Shown piece by piece: positions 1-5,311 of a stretch of DNA of 10,618 bases. Each line of letters opens with the position of its first letter. Position 1 is the first letter of the stretch. The DNA is from an uncultured Ruminococcus sp. GTDB lineage: Bacteria > Bacillota > Clostridia > Oscillospirales > CAG-272. The stretch covers positions 1 through 10,618 of the forward strand of contig CACXED010000403.1 in NCBI GenBank assembly GCA_902766575.1, read 5' to 3'. The notes below the pieces were generated by a model. It made no database searches. It had not been told where the DNA came from and saw nothing but the letters and a program-made list of their open reading frames with translations. A program made the translations under genes and the position numbers.

Positions 1-16
1 TCCTTTCCGGCTCTGC

Positions 17-349
17 TCAGACGCCGTCCGAGAAGATATCGTGTTCGCACTCAACAGAGCTCTCGTCCGATTGATCGCCCCAGAAGCCGTACTGCTTCAG
101 ATAAAGGCTCACGAGCGAGGCGGTTGCTCCCGAATTGAGCGCGGCGTCCTCGAAGTAAGCTCCCGCGACTTCAAAATCCGACGGGAATTTGCGCTTGAGT
201 CCGAGAAACTGGGAAACCGGTATCCCGGCGTAGCGGCAGAAGCCGGCGACGTTGGCGAAGATGGGCTTTTTCGGATCGCTGCGTTCGCGGCATTCCTCGA
301 TATAGCTGTTGATCGCGGAGAGCAGGCGTTTTCCTGATGTGAATTTCAT
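17..349 (-). CDS. Terminase small-subunit-like DNA-binding protein (lone, non-prophage)
   Basis: A 110-residue protein. The layout matches small phage terminase subunits of the short type: an N-terminal helix (LLSAINSYIEEC, about 9-20), a predicted helix-turn-helix (NVAGFCRYAGIPVSQFLGLK, about 33-52), then an alpha-helical tail with an ALNSGATASLVSLYLKQYGFW block (70-90). The tail resembles the AL..G..ATVAIFNLKNNFGWKD signature of that family. Such proteins normally recognise phage DNA and recruit the large terminase; here no large terminase, portal or capsid gene is adjacent, so a host role or a prophage relic is equally possible. I chose the ATG at 349 because AAAGGAGG lies upstream (364-371, 14-nt spacing, rather long) and a TATAAT at 390-395 falls inside the longer open frame that extends to 490. 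The acidic C-terminal tail (about 92-110) is family-atypical. The assignment is by pattern only. Confidence 0.55.
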   Translation of the reverse strand: MKFTSGKRLLSAINSYIEECRERSDPKKPIFANVAGFCRYAGIPVSQFLGLKRKFPSDFEVAGAYFEDAALNSGATASLVSLYLKQYGFWGDQSDESSVECEHDIFSDGV

Positions 350-389
350 TTTGTGGTCTTCAGCCTCCTTTGCTTTTGCTGATGGCAAT

Positions 390-395
390 ATTATA
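390..395 (-). promoter_or_regulatory. Candidate -10 box for the terminase-like gene
   Basis: TATAAT read on the minus strand, about 40 nt upstream of the ATG at 349 and just upstream of the AAAGGAGG ribosome binding site. No good -35 hexamer at 17 nt is visible; CTGACG at 419-424 is 23 nt away, which is too far. A weak or activator-dependent promoter is possible. Confidence 0.4.
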
Positions 396-491
396 GCACA
401 GAGGAGCCGGTCGGCGCTCGTCAGGACACGCCGACTCATATCGTCCGAATAAATGAAAATCCGGGCGGAATTTTCAAATTTTCGGGTCACT

Positions 492-524
492 ATTCACATC
501 CATGTAATAAATAAGCGATATAAT
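492..524 (+). promoter_or_regulatory. Promoter with overlapping imperfect inverted repeat, upstream of the foldase gene
   Basis: A perfect TATAAT at 519-524 lies 34 nt upstream of the ATG at 559. The best -35 match is TTCACA at 493-498 with a long 20-nt spacer. Overlapping it is an imperfect dyad, TATTcACAT at 491-499 facing ATGTAATA at 502-509. The right arm with its flank, CATGTAATAAAT (501-512), is identical to the right arm of the stronger dyad at 5190-5212. The position over the -35 region would suit a repressor, but that is inference. Confidence 0.45.
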
Positions 525-558
525 ATAGCCAAATGCAATTATTTTGAAAGGCGTACCA

Positions 559-1548
559 ATGAATAAAAACAAGATCAGAATGATCGCCGCGCCGCTTATC
601 GTCGGAGCGATGCTCATGACCGCGGGCTGCGGAGAGGTAAATCCGCTCAAATCCTCGTCGGCGGATAAAAAGACCGTGATGACTGTCGGCGGCGAAAAGG
701 TGGCGTATCAGGAATACCGCTATTTCTGGATGAACAACAAGCGCGATCTCTACGGAGCCGACGCAGAGCTGACTCCCGAGCAGACCGAAAAGATAAAGCA
801 GCTCGTCGAAACCAACGTCACCGACCGCCACGCGCTGCGGCTGCTCGCCGCGGAATACGGCGTTGAGCTCACCGACGAGGACAGAATGCGCGCCGACGCC
901 TATGTCGACAGCTTCCGCACCGACTGCGGCGACGACGATACATATAAAGAGGCGCTGATCGAGCAGTATCTGAACGAGCCGCTTTTCATCGAGCTCACGT
1001 CGGATACGACGATAGCCTACGCGCTGCTTGACGAGATGGGCGCGCAGGGCGGGATCGACGTCAGCGACAAGGCCTACGAGGAAGCGCTGAGAAGCGACGA
1101 GGTGCTCTGCATCAAGGAGATCTACATAAATTATCCGAGCGCGGAATATAAGGACTGGGCGCTCAACCGGGCAAACGAGGCGCTCGAAAAGCTCAAAGCC
1201 GGAGAGAGCTTCGAGTCTCTGATGACAGAATATTCAAACTACAATCCGGATGATCTCCCGCCCGAGCACGGCTACTATACGATGGAGTACGACGCGATCG
1301 AGGAGGTCTGGAATGCGGCAAAATCGCTTAAAGAGGGCGAATACAGCGGAATAGTGGAGACGGCGTTCGGCTATCACATCGTGATGCGCGCGCCAAAGGA
1401 TTATTCATATATGGACACTATCCGCGACGAGCTCTACGAGATCTTCCGGCAGTCGCGGTTTTATGAAAAGTTCTACGAATACCGCGCCGGTATCGAGGTC
1501 GATTACACGAGCTACGGAGAGAAGCTCGACCTTTCTGAAATAAGCTGA
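559..1548 (+). CDS. Lipoprotein with parvulin-type peptidyl-prolyl isomerase (PrsA/SurA-like foldase) domain
   Basis: A 329-residue secreted lipoprotein. Residues 1-23 are a lipoprotein signal peptide: Lys/Arg-containing N-terminus, hydrophobic core and lipobox MTAGC, with Cys24 predicted to be lipidated. Residues about 38-178 form a helical chaperone-like region of SurA N-terminal type, starting VMTVGGEKVAYQEYRYFW. A parvulin/rotamase-like domain spans about 182-278 and ends in the family hallmark AFGYHIVM. The usual domain-opening His (as in ASHIL) is absent; CIKEIYINY sits there instead, so isomerase activity may be weak and the protein may act mainly as a holdase for exported proteins. 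The ATG at 559 is preferred over an in-frame TTG at 544 because GAAAGG lies 7 nt upstream and the signal peptide then starts properly. It is probably monocistronic: it is followed by the tRNA-Gln promoter and no obvious terminator of its own. Confidence 0.85.
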   Translation: MNKNKIRMIAAPLIVGAMLMTAGCGEVNPLKSSSADKKTVMTVGGEKVAYQEYRYFWMNNKRDLYGADAELTPEQTEKIKQLVETNVTDRHALRLLAAEYGVELTDEDRMRADAYVDSFRTDCGDDDTYKEALIEQYLNEPLFIELTSDTTIAYALLDEMGAQGGIDVSDKAYEEALRSDEVLCIKEIYINYPSAEYKDWALNRANEALEKLKAGESFESLMTEYSNYNPDDLPPEHGYYTMEYDAIEEVWNAAKSLKEGEYSGIVETAFGYHIVMRAPKDYSYMDTIRDELYEIFRQSRFYEKFYEYRAGIEVDYTSYGEKLDLSEIS

Positions 1549-1589
1549 CATCCGAAAGGACAAAATGCGAATTTTATCGCGCAAAGTCC

Positions 1590-1618
1590 TTGACAAACCC
1601 TGTACGATATGGTATAAT
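1590..1618 (+). promoter_or_regulatory. Consensus sigma-70/SigA promoter of tRNA-Gln
   Basis: TTGACA (1590-1595), a 17-nt spacer and TATAAT (1613-1618) form a perfect consensus promoter, with the tRNA 5' end 10 nt after the -10 box. Confidence 0.9.
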
Positions 1619-1627
1619 AAATCGTAT

Positions 1628-1702
1628 AGGGATATCGCCAAGCGGCAAGGCAAAGGACTTTGACTCCTTCACTCGCTGGTTCGAATCCAGCTATCCCTGC
1701 CA
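1628..1702 (+). tRNA. tRNA-Gln (anticodon UUG)
   Basis: A 75-nt cloverleaf can be folded by eye. Acceptor strands AGGGATA (1628-1634) and TATCCCT (1692-1698) pair fully. The discriminator is G1699 and CCA is encoded at 1700-1702. The anticodon stem AAGGA/TCCTT encloses the loop CTTTGAC, giving anticodon TTG, which reads CAA glutamine codons. The T arm is GCTGG, loop TTCGAAT, CCAGC, and a D arm with GCC/GGC follows the acceptor. It has its own promoter and terminator, so it is a solitary transcription unit. The neighbouring non-coding stretch with a gene remnant fits the tendency of mobile DNA to settle beside tRNA genes, but I found no second copy of the tRNA 3' end in the window. Confidence 0.93.
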
Positions 1703-1703
1703 T

Positions 1704-1733
1704 AAAAAAAGCACTTGAAAAAGTGCTTTTTTT
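1704..1733 (+). terminator. Intrinsic terminator of tRNA-Gln
   Basis: GCACTT (1711-1716), loop GAAA, AAGTGC (1721-1726), flanked by seven A before and seven T after (1727-1733). The A/T flanks extend the stem and would let it work in both directions. Confidence 0.9.
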
Positions 1734-1734
1734 A

Positions 1735-1911
1735 ATGAAATTCGCCCTTGGCGAGTGGAATATGGCTTCGCCATGTGAAATAGCTCCGCTGTGAAATATT
1801 TGCTTTGCAAATGTGCAGGGCGAATTTCATTTCACATTGCGACGAGGGAGCAATATGTCACAATGTGCGTCAGCACATTATTTCACATTCGGCGTCAGCC
1901 GGATATTTCAC
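1735..1911 (+). repeat. Hairpin-cluster repeat element with GTGAAAT/ATTTCAC linkers
   Basis: At least seven short hairpins in about 175 nt. Left part: TCGCC/GGCGA (1742-1754), ATGGC/GCCAT with loop TTC (1762-1774), AGC/GCT with loop TCC (1782-1790) and ATTTGC/GCAAAT with loop TTT (1798-1812). These are separated by GTGAAAT at 1775-1781 and 1791-1797 (GTGGAAT at 1755-1761). A 13-bp inverted repeat, ATGAAATTCGCCC (1735-1747) and its complement at 1818-1830, encloses this half. Right part: ATTGC/GCAAT (1836-1854), AATGTGC/GCACATT with loop GTCA (1862-1879) and ATTCGGC/GCCGGAT with loop GTCA (1887-1904). These are separated by the reverse-complement linker, ATTTCAC (1880-1886 and 1905-1911). No open frame is supported across it. 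It looks like a miniature structured intergenic repeat rather than a gene; transposition or RNA function is unknown. Confidence 0.75.
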
Positions 1912-1948
1912 TTGAAATACTACTTCTAATATCCACGGCAAACAATAA

Positions 1949-2100
1949 TTGGGCATAAAGCTCGGCGTTACCAATCAGGCGATAGCAAAATGGGTGTCGG
2001 GTACAAGCACACGGACAAAGCATATCTTCGCCATATGCTGCAGGAACAGCTTTTCTTAGGTCTGATTGATGAGATCGACTGGTTGAAAGCTGAATCTTGA
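1949..2100 (+). pseudogene. Decayed coding remnant with helix-turn-helix-like segment
   Basis: One frame (1949-2059) gives KLGVTNQAIAKW followed by VSGTST. This resembles the recognition-helix part of XRE-type regulators (LG.s.qaiskWe.G.s), but the frame has a stop just before it (1946-1948) and ends at TAG 2057-2059. A second frame (1930-2100) continues with AYLRHMLQEQLFLGLIDEID and stops at TGA 2098-2100; its only ATG (1990) has no convincing ribosome binding site. The two together suggest a frameshifted, truncated gene. A 7-bp hairpin, AATCTTG/CAAGATT (2093-2112), overlaps the end. The rest of 1912-2147 holds nothing else I can support. The family assignment is tentative. Confidence 0.3.
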
Positions 2101-2147
2101 CTTTACAAGATTAAATATGCTTTCCGTGGGATTTTTTGCAATTTCCC

Positions 2148-2177
2148 TTGACAAACGCTATATAGCTGTGGTATACT
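2148..2177 (+). promoter_or_regulatory. Strong promoter of the SCIFF peptide gene
   Basis: TTGACA (2148-2153), an 18-nt spacer and TATACT (2172-2177). The start point would be near 2184, leaving a leader of about 64 nt before the ATG at 2248. The -35 context CCTTGACAAAC is identical to that of the tRNA-Gln promoter. Confidence 0.8.
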
Positions 2178-2247
2178 ATTATAAGGATACGCTTTGATAA
2201 AAAACAGAGCGTCAGCCGAAACCAAACAGAACGGAGATGTAACTTCC

Positions 2248-2394
2248 ATGGCAAGAATCAAGACCATAAAGACCCGCGATCTCTGCAAGAGCGCAAAGAA
2301 CGGCGGATGCGGCGAGTGCCAGACCTCGTGCCAGTCTGCCTGCAAGACGAGCTGCGGCGTCGCTAATCAGAAGTGCGAGAATAAGAAGAAATAA
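2248..2394 (+). CDS. scfA: SCIFF ranthipeptide precursor (six cysteines in forty-five residues)
   Basis: A 48-residue RiPP precursor recognised by its N-terminal ARIKTIKTRDL leader and the near-invariant ECQTSCQSACKTSC core. Cysteines are at 13, 21, 24, 28, 32, 36 and 43; the last six are the family's six, and C13 is extra. In characterised SCIFF peptides the radical SAM maturase links Cys32 to the side chain of Thr37 by a non-alpha thioether. Here residue 37 is Gly (SCGVANQ), so that bond cannot form in the usual way. The start is the ATG with GGAG at 2233-2236 (11-nt spacing); an in-frame upstream TTG (2194) lacks support. The gene is followed by a terminator and then the maturase 67 nt later. 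No proteolysis site or exporter is evident nearby. The family call is secure; the mature structure and role (signalling has been proposed for ranthipeptides in Clostridium) are not. Confidence 0.95.
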   Translation: MARIKTIKTRDLCKSAKNGGCGECQTSCQSACKTSCGVANQKCENKKK

Positions 2395-2407
2395 GCTTCG
2401 CAAAAAA

Positions 2408-2436
2408 CAGCCGCCGGCAAAGGGCGGCTGCTTTTG
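2408..2436 (+). terminator. Intrinsic terminator/attenuator between precursor and maturase
   Basis: CAGCCGCC (2408-2415), a 7-nt loop, GGCGGCTG (2423-2430), then CTTTTG. The GC-rich 8-bp stem with a short T run should stop many transcripts, giving excess precursor over maturase, with read-through supplying the downstream genes. No separate promoter is visible in the 67-nt gap. Confidence 0.8.
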
Positions 2437-2461
2437 TGTCTGAATAAAAGGAGAAACCATA

Positions 2462-3847
2462 ATGGTCCATCAGTATAAATTGAACGGCTACAATATCGTG
2501 CTCGATTCCTGCTCCTGCTCGATACACGTCGTCGACGACGTCGCGTACGATATGATCGGGCTTTACGATAAGCAGACTCCCGATGAAATCGTTGCCGCGA
2601 TGAAAGCCAAATACCCCGAGCTCCCCGAGTCGGAGTTTCGCGAGTGCCTTGACGACATACAGAGCCTCGTCGACGCGGGGAAGCTCTACTCTCCCGATAA
2701 TTTCGCCGACATCGCCGGAACCTTCAAGGAGCGCTCGGGCGACGTGATCAAGGCGCTCTGCCTGCACGTCGCGCACACCTGCAACCTGAACTGCGCCTAC
2801 TGCTTCGCGAGCCAGGGCAAATATCACGGCGAGCGCGCTCTGATGAGCTTTGAAGTCGGAAAGCAGGCGCTCGATTTCCTGATGGATCACTCGGGCGAGC
2901 GCACAAACTTAGAGGTCGACTTCTTCGGCGGCGAGCCGCTGATGAACTTCGACGTAGTGAAGCAGCTCGTAGCCTACGCCCGCAGCGTCGAAAAAGAGCG
3001 CGGCAAGAACTTCCGTTTCACGCTGACGACTAACGGCATCCTCATCGACGACGACGTTATCGACTTCGCCAACCGCGAAATGAGCAATGTCGTTCTCTCG
3101 CTCGACGGACGGAAAGAGATCAACGACCGCACCCGCGTCGATTACGCCGGGAACGGCAGCTACGACCGCATAGTTCCGAAATTTCAGAAGTTAGTCAAAG
3201 CCCGCGGCGGCAAAAATTACTATATGCGCGGAACGTTCACTCACGCAAACCCCGATTTCACCAACGACGTGTTCCACATGGCCGACCTCGGCTTCACCGA
3301 GCTGAGCATGGAGCCGGTGGTCTGCGCTCCCGGCGATCCCGCCGCTCTGACTCCCGACGATATCGAAATCGTCAAGGAGCAGTACGAGATCCTCGCGAAG
3401 GATATGATTCGCCGCCGCCGCGACGGCAAGCCCATCACGTTCTACCACTACATGATCGACCTGACCGGCGGACCCTGCATCTATAAGCGAATTTCGGGCT
3501 GCGGCTCGGGAACCGAGTACATGGCGGTGACTCCGTGGGGCGATCTCTACCCCTGCCATCAGTTCGTCGGCGAGGAAAAATTCAAGCTCGGCGACGTATG
3601 GAACGGCGTTACGAACACGGCTCTGCGCGACGAGTTCCGCGCCTGCAACGTATACGCGCGCCCCGAATGCGCCGACTGCTGGGCGAAGCTCTACTGCTCG
3701 GGCGGCTGCGCGGCGAACGCATACCATGCCTCGGGCAGTATACGCGGCGTGTACAAAGCCGGATGCGAGCTGTTCAAGAAGCGCATCGAATGCGCGATTA
3801 TGATGAAGGTCGCCGAGGACGAGGACGCGGAGAACGGCGAGGAATGA
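2462..3847 (+). CDS. scfB: Radical SAM/SPASM SCIFF maturase (thioether-forming)
   Basis: A 461-residue radical SAM peptide maturase, expected to install Cys-derived thioether cross-links in the adjacent SCIFF precursor. Order of parts: an N-terminal RiPP-recognition (PqqD-like) winged-helix region, about 1-88, with C17 and C19; the radical SAM core with HTCNLNCAYC (C107, C111, C114 binding the 4Fe-4S cluster that cleaves SAM) and FFGGEP (154-159) for SAM binding; and a C-terminal SPASM/twitch region rich in Cys (C339, C347, C365, C395, C403, C406, C412, C416, C435) that would hold two auxiliary clusters. The length is normal for SCIFF maturases (about 450). AAAAGGAG at 2446-2453 with 8-nt spacing fixes the start. 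Expression probably depends on read-through of the terminator at 2408-2436. The stop overlaps the start of the next gene by 4 nt (ATGA), so the two are translationally coupled. All key residues are present. Confidence 0.95.
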   Translation: MVHQYKLNGYNIVLDSCSCSIHVVDDVAYDMIGLYDKQTPDEIVAAMKAKYPELPESEFRECLDDIQSLVDAGKLYSPDNFADIAGTFKERSGDVIKALCLHVAHTCNLNCAYCFASQGKYHGERALMSFEVGKQALDFLMDHSGERTNLEVDFFGGEPLMNFDVVKQLVAYARSVEKERGKNFRFTLTTNGILIDDDVIDFANREMSNVVLSLDGRKEINDRTRVDYAGNGSYDRIVPKFQKLVKARGGKNYYMRGTFTHANPDFTNDVFHMADLGFTELSMEPVVCAPGDPAALTPDDIEIVKEQYEILAKDMIRRRRDGKPITFYHYMIDLTGGPCIYKRISGCGSGTEYMAVTPWGDLYPCHQFVGEEKFKLGDVWNGVTNTALRDEFRACNVYARPECADCWAKLYCSGGCAANAYHASGSIRGVYKAGCELFKKRIECAIMMKVAEDEDAENGEE

Positions 3848-5175
3848 ACACCCCGATAGCCGCTTTTCTCCGCGAATATGAGAAAAGTACGACTGTCCGG
3901 TTTCATATGCCGGGTCACAAGGGCAGGGCATATCTCGGCTGCGAGGAGCTTGACATCACCGAGATCAAGGGCGCGGACTCGCTCTATGAAGCGGACGGGA
4001 TCATCGCCGAGAGCGAAGCCAACGCCTCGCGGCTGTTCGGCTCGGGAGCGACATTTTACTCGACCGAGGGCTCGAGCCAGTGCATACGCGCGATGCTCTA
4101 TCTCTTGGTCATGAACCGACCGGAGGGCTCGAAGCCGCTGATCCTCGCAGCGAGAAATGTGCATAAATCCTTCATCTACGCAGCGGCGCTGATCGGCTTT
4201 GACGTGGAGTGGCTGCTGCCGGAAATTTCCGAGTCGATCTGCGGCTGCGAGGTCAGCCCTGACGCGCTCGACAGAAAGCTCTCGGAGCTCGACTGCATCC
4301 CGGCGGCGGTCTATGTCACAAGCCCGAATTACCTCGGCGGAATGACCGATATCCGGGCGCTCAGCGAGGTCTGCCGCAGGCATGGAACGCGGCTCGCGGT
4401 TGACAACGCCCACGGAGCCTATCTGCATTTTCTCGAAAAGCCGCTGCACCCGCTCGACCTCGGCGCGGATATCTGCTGCGACTCGGCGCACAAAACTCTG
4501 CCGGTGCTGACCGGCGGGGCATACCTGCACATCTCTAAAAATCTTCCCGATTCGTTCGCTTCACAGGCAAAGACCGCGCTTGAGCTTTTCGGCTCGACGA
4601 GCCCGTCCTATCTCATAATGGGCTCGCTCGACCTGTGCAATCGCTATCTTTCCGAAAATATCCGGCGCGAGCTGTCAAGCCGAATCGCGTTCATGAGCGG
4701 TATAAGAAAACGGCTTGAAAATAACGGCTGGATTCTCAGCGAAAGCGATCCGCTCCGGCTGACAATCCGCGCGCCGATGGGATTATCCGGAAAGGAGCTC
4801 GCCGATAGACTTCGCAGACAGGATATCGAGTGCGAGTACGCCGACGACGATTATCTCGTGCTGATGACGACGCCGCAGAATCCGGAATCGGACTTTGAGC
4901 GTCTGGTCGCCGCGCTCGGAGTGAATGACCTCATGACGCGGGAGCCTGAGCCGCTCCCGGTGGTTCGATCCGAGCAGGTTGTGTCGATACGTGAGGCGCT
5001 GTTCAGCCCCCATGAGACCATACCCGCCGATGAAGCGCTCGGACGGATCTGCGGCGCGCCGACCGTCTCCTGTCCGCCGGCGATACCGATAGCCGTCTCG
5101 GGCGAGCGTATCGGCAGGGAAGCGGTCGAGCTGTTTCTGCGATACAGAGTAGCGTCGGTCGACGTGCTTAAATAA
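3844..5175 (+). CDS. PLP-dependent Orn/Lys/Arg decarboxylase-family protein (short form)
   Basis: A 443-residue fold-type I PLP enzyme. Landmarks: N-terminal FHMPGHKG (20-27), typical of the ornithine/lysine/arginine decarboxylase group; STEGSS (73-78) in the phosphate-binding region; VDNAHGAY (186-193), with Asp187 for the pyridine nitrogen; and CDSAHKTL (212-219), with Lys217 as the Schiff-base lysine. A C-terminal OKR-decarboxylase-type domain follows, with EALGRICGAP and CPPAIPIAVSGE (398-421). At about 440 residues it matches short SpeA/YaaO-like proteins rather than the 700-750-residue inducible enzymes. Substrate cannot be read from sequence: arginine, lysine or ornithine decarboxylation is the default, and a role on the SCIFF peptide or its precursors is inference. 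The start codon overlaps the scfB stop (ATGA), and GGAGAACGGCGAGG just upstream gives a ribosome site. A longer frame starting at 3535 is an artefact running through scfB in another frame. Confidence 0.85.
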   Translation: MNTPIAAFLREYEKSTTVRFHMPGHKGRAYLGCEELDITEIKGADSLYEADGIIAESEANASRLFGSGATFYSTEGSSQCIRAMLYLLVMNRPEGSKPLILAARNVHKSFIYAAALIGFDVEWLLPEISESICGCEVSPDALDRKLSELDCIPAAVYVTSPNYLGGMTDIRALSEVCRRHGTRLAVDNAHGAYLHFLEKPLHPLDLGADICCDSAHKTLPVLTGGAYLHISKNLPDSFASQAKTALELFGSTSPSYLIMGSLDLCNRYLSENIRRELSSRIAFMSGIRKRLENNGWILSESDPLRLTIRAPMGLSGKELADRLRRQDIECEYADDDYLVLMTTPQNPESDFERLVAALGVNDLMTREPEPLPVVRSEQVVSIREALFSPHETIPADEALGRICGAPTVSCPPAIPIAVSGERIGREAVELFLRYRVASVDVLK

Positions 5176-5189
5176 CACCGTCGGGCGAA

Positions 5190-5212
5190 TTATTACATTT
5201 TTCATGTAATAA
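5190..5212. promoter_or_regulatory. Inverted repeat, candidate operator/activator site
   Basis: Perfect 9-bp arms TTATTACAT (5190-5198) and ATGTAATAA (5204-5212) around a 5-nt centre. The centre lies about 62 nt upstream of the expected start point of the promoter at 5228-5256, a spacing typical of activator sites. The stem is AT-rich and no T run follows, so a terminator for the upstream gene is less likely. The right arm with its flanks (CATGTAATAAAT, 5203-5214) recurs exactly at 501-512. Confidence 0.5.
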
Positions 5213-5227
5213 ATGTTGAAAAACCTA

Positions 5228-5256
5228 TTGAAATTTTTCCCGAATACTGATATAAT
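5228..5256 (+). promoter_or_regulatory. SigA-type promoter of the oxidoreductase operon
   Basis: TTGAAA (5228-5233), an exact 17-nt spacer and TATAAT (5251-5256). The 5' leader would be about 50 nt to the ATG at 5312. Confidence 0.85.
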
Positions 5257-5311
5257 TATGATGTATCAAAAAGGCGCGGCTCGCGCCCGGAAAGGTTAGG
5301 TAAATACGATC

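Noticed and set aside
1565..1669. Short open frame with GAAAGGAC upstream, starting ATG 1565
   Set aside because: It runs through the tRNA promoter and into tRNA-Gln in sense direction; the encoded peptide resembles nothing and the strong promoter/tRNA reading explains the region.
1735..1911. CRISPR array
   Set aside because: Linkers are only 7 nt, stems vary, and the intervening units are palindromic rather than unique spacers of uniform length; no cas genes are present.
3535..3843. N-terminal extension of the PLP decarboxylase-family gene back to 3535
   Set aside because: The extension lies in another frame of the C-terminal scfB coding region, is Arg-rich and unlike the family, while the ATG at 3844 gives the expected N-terminus and an ATGA overlap.
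5190..5212. Rho-independent terminator for the upstream PLP gene
   Set aside because: The stem is AT-only apart from one pair and is not followed by a T run; spacing to the promoter fits a regulator site better.
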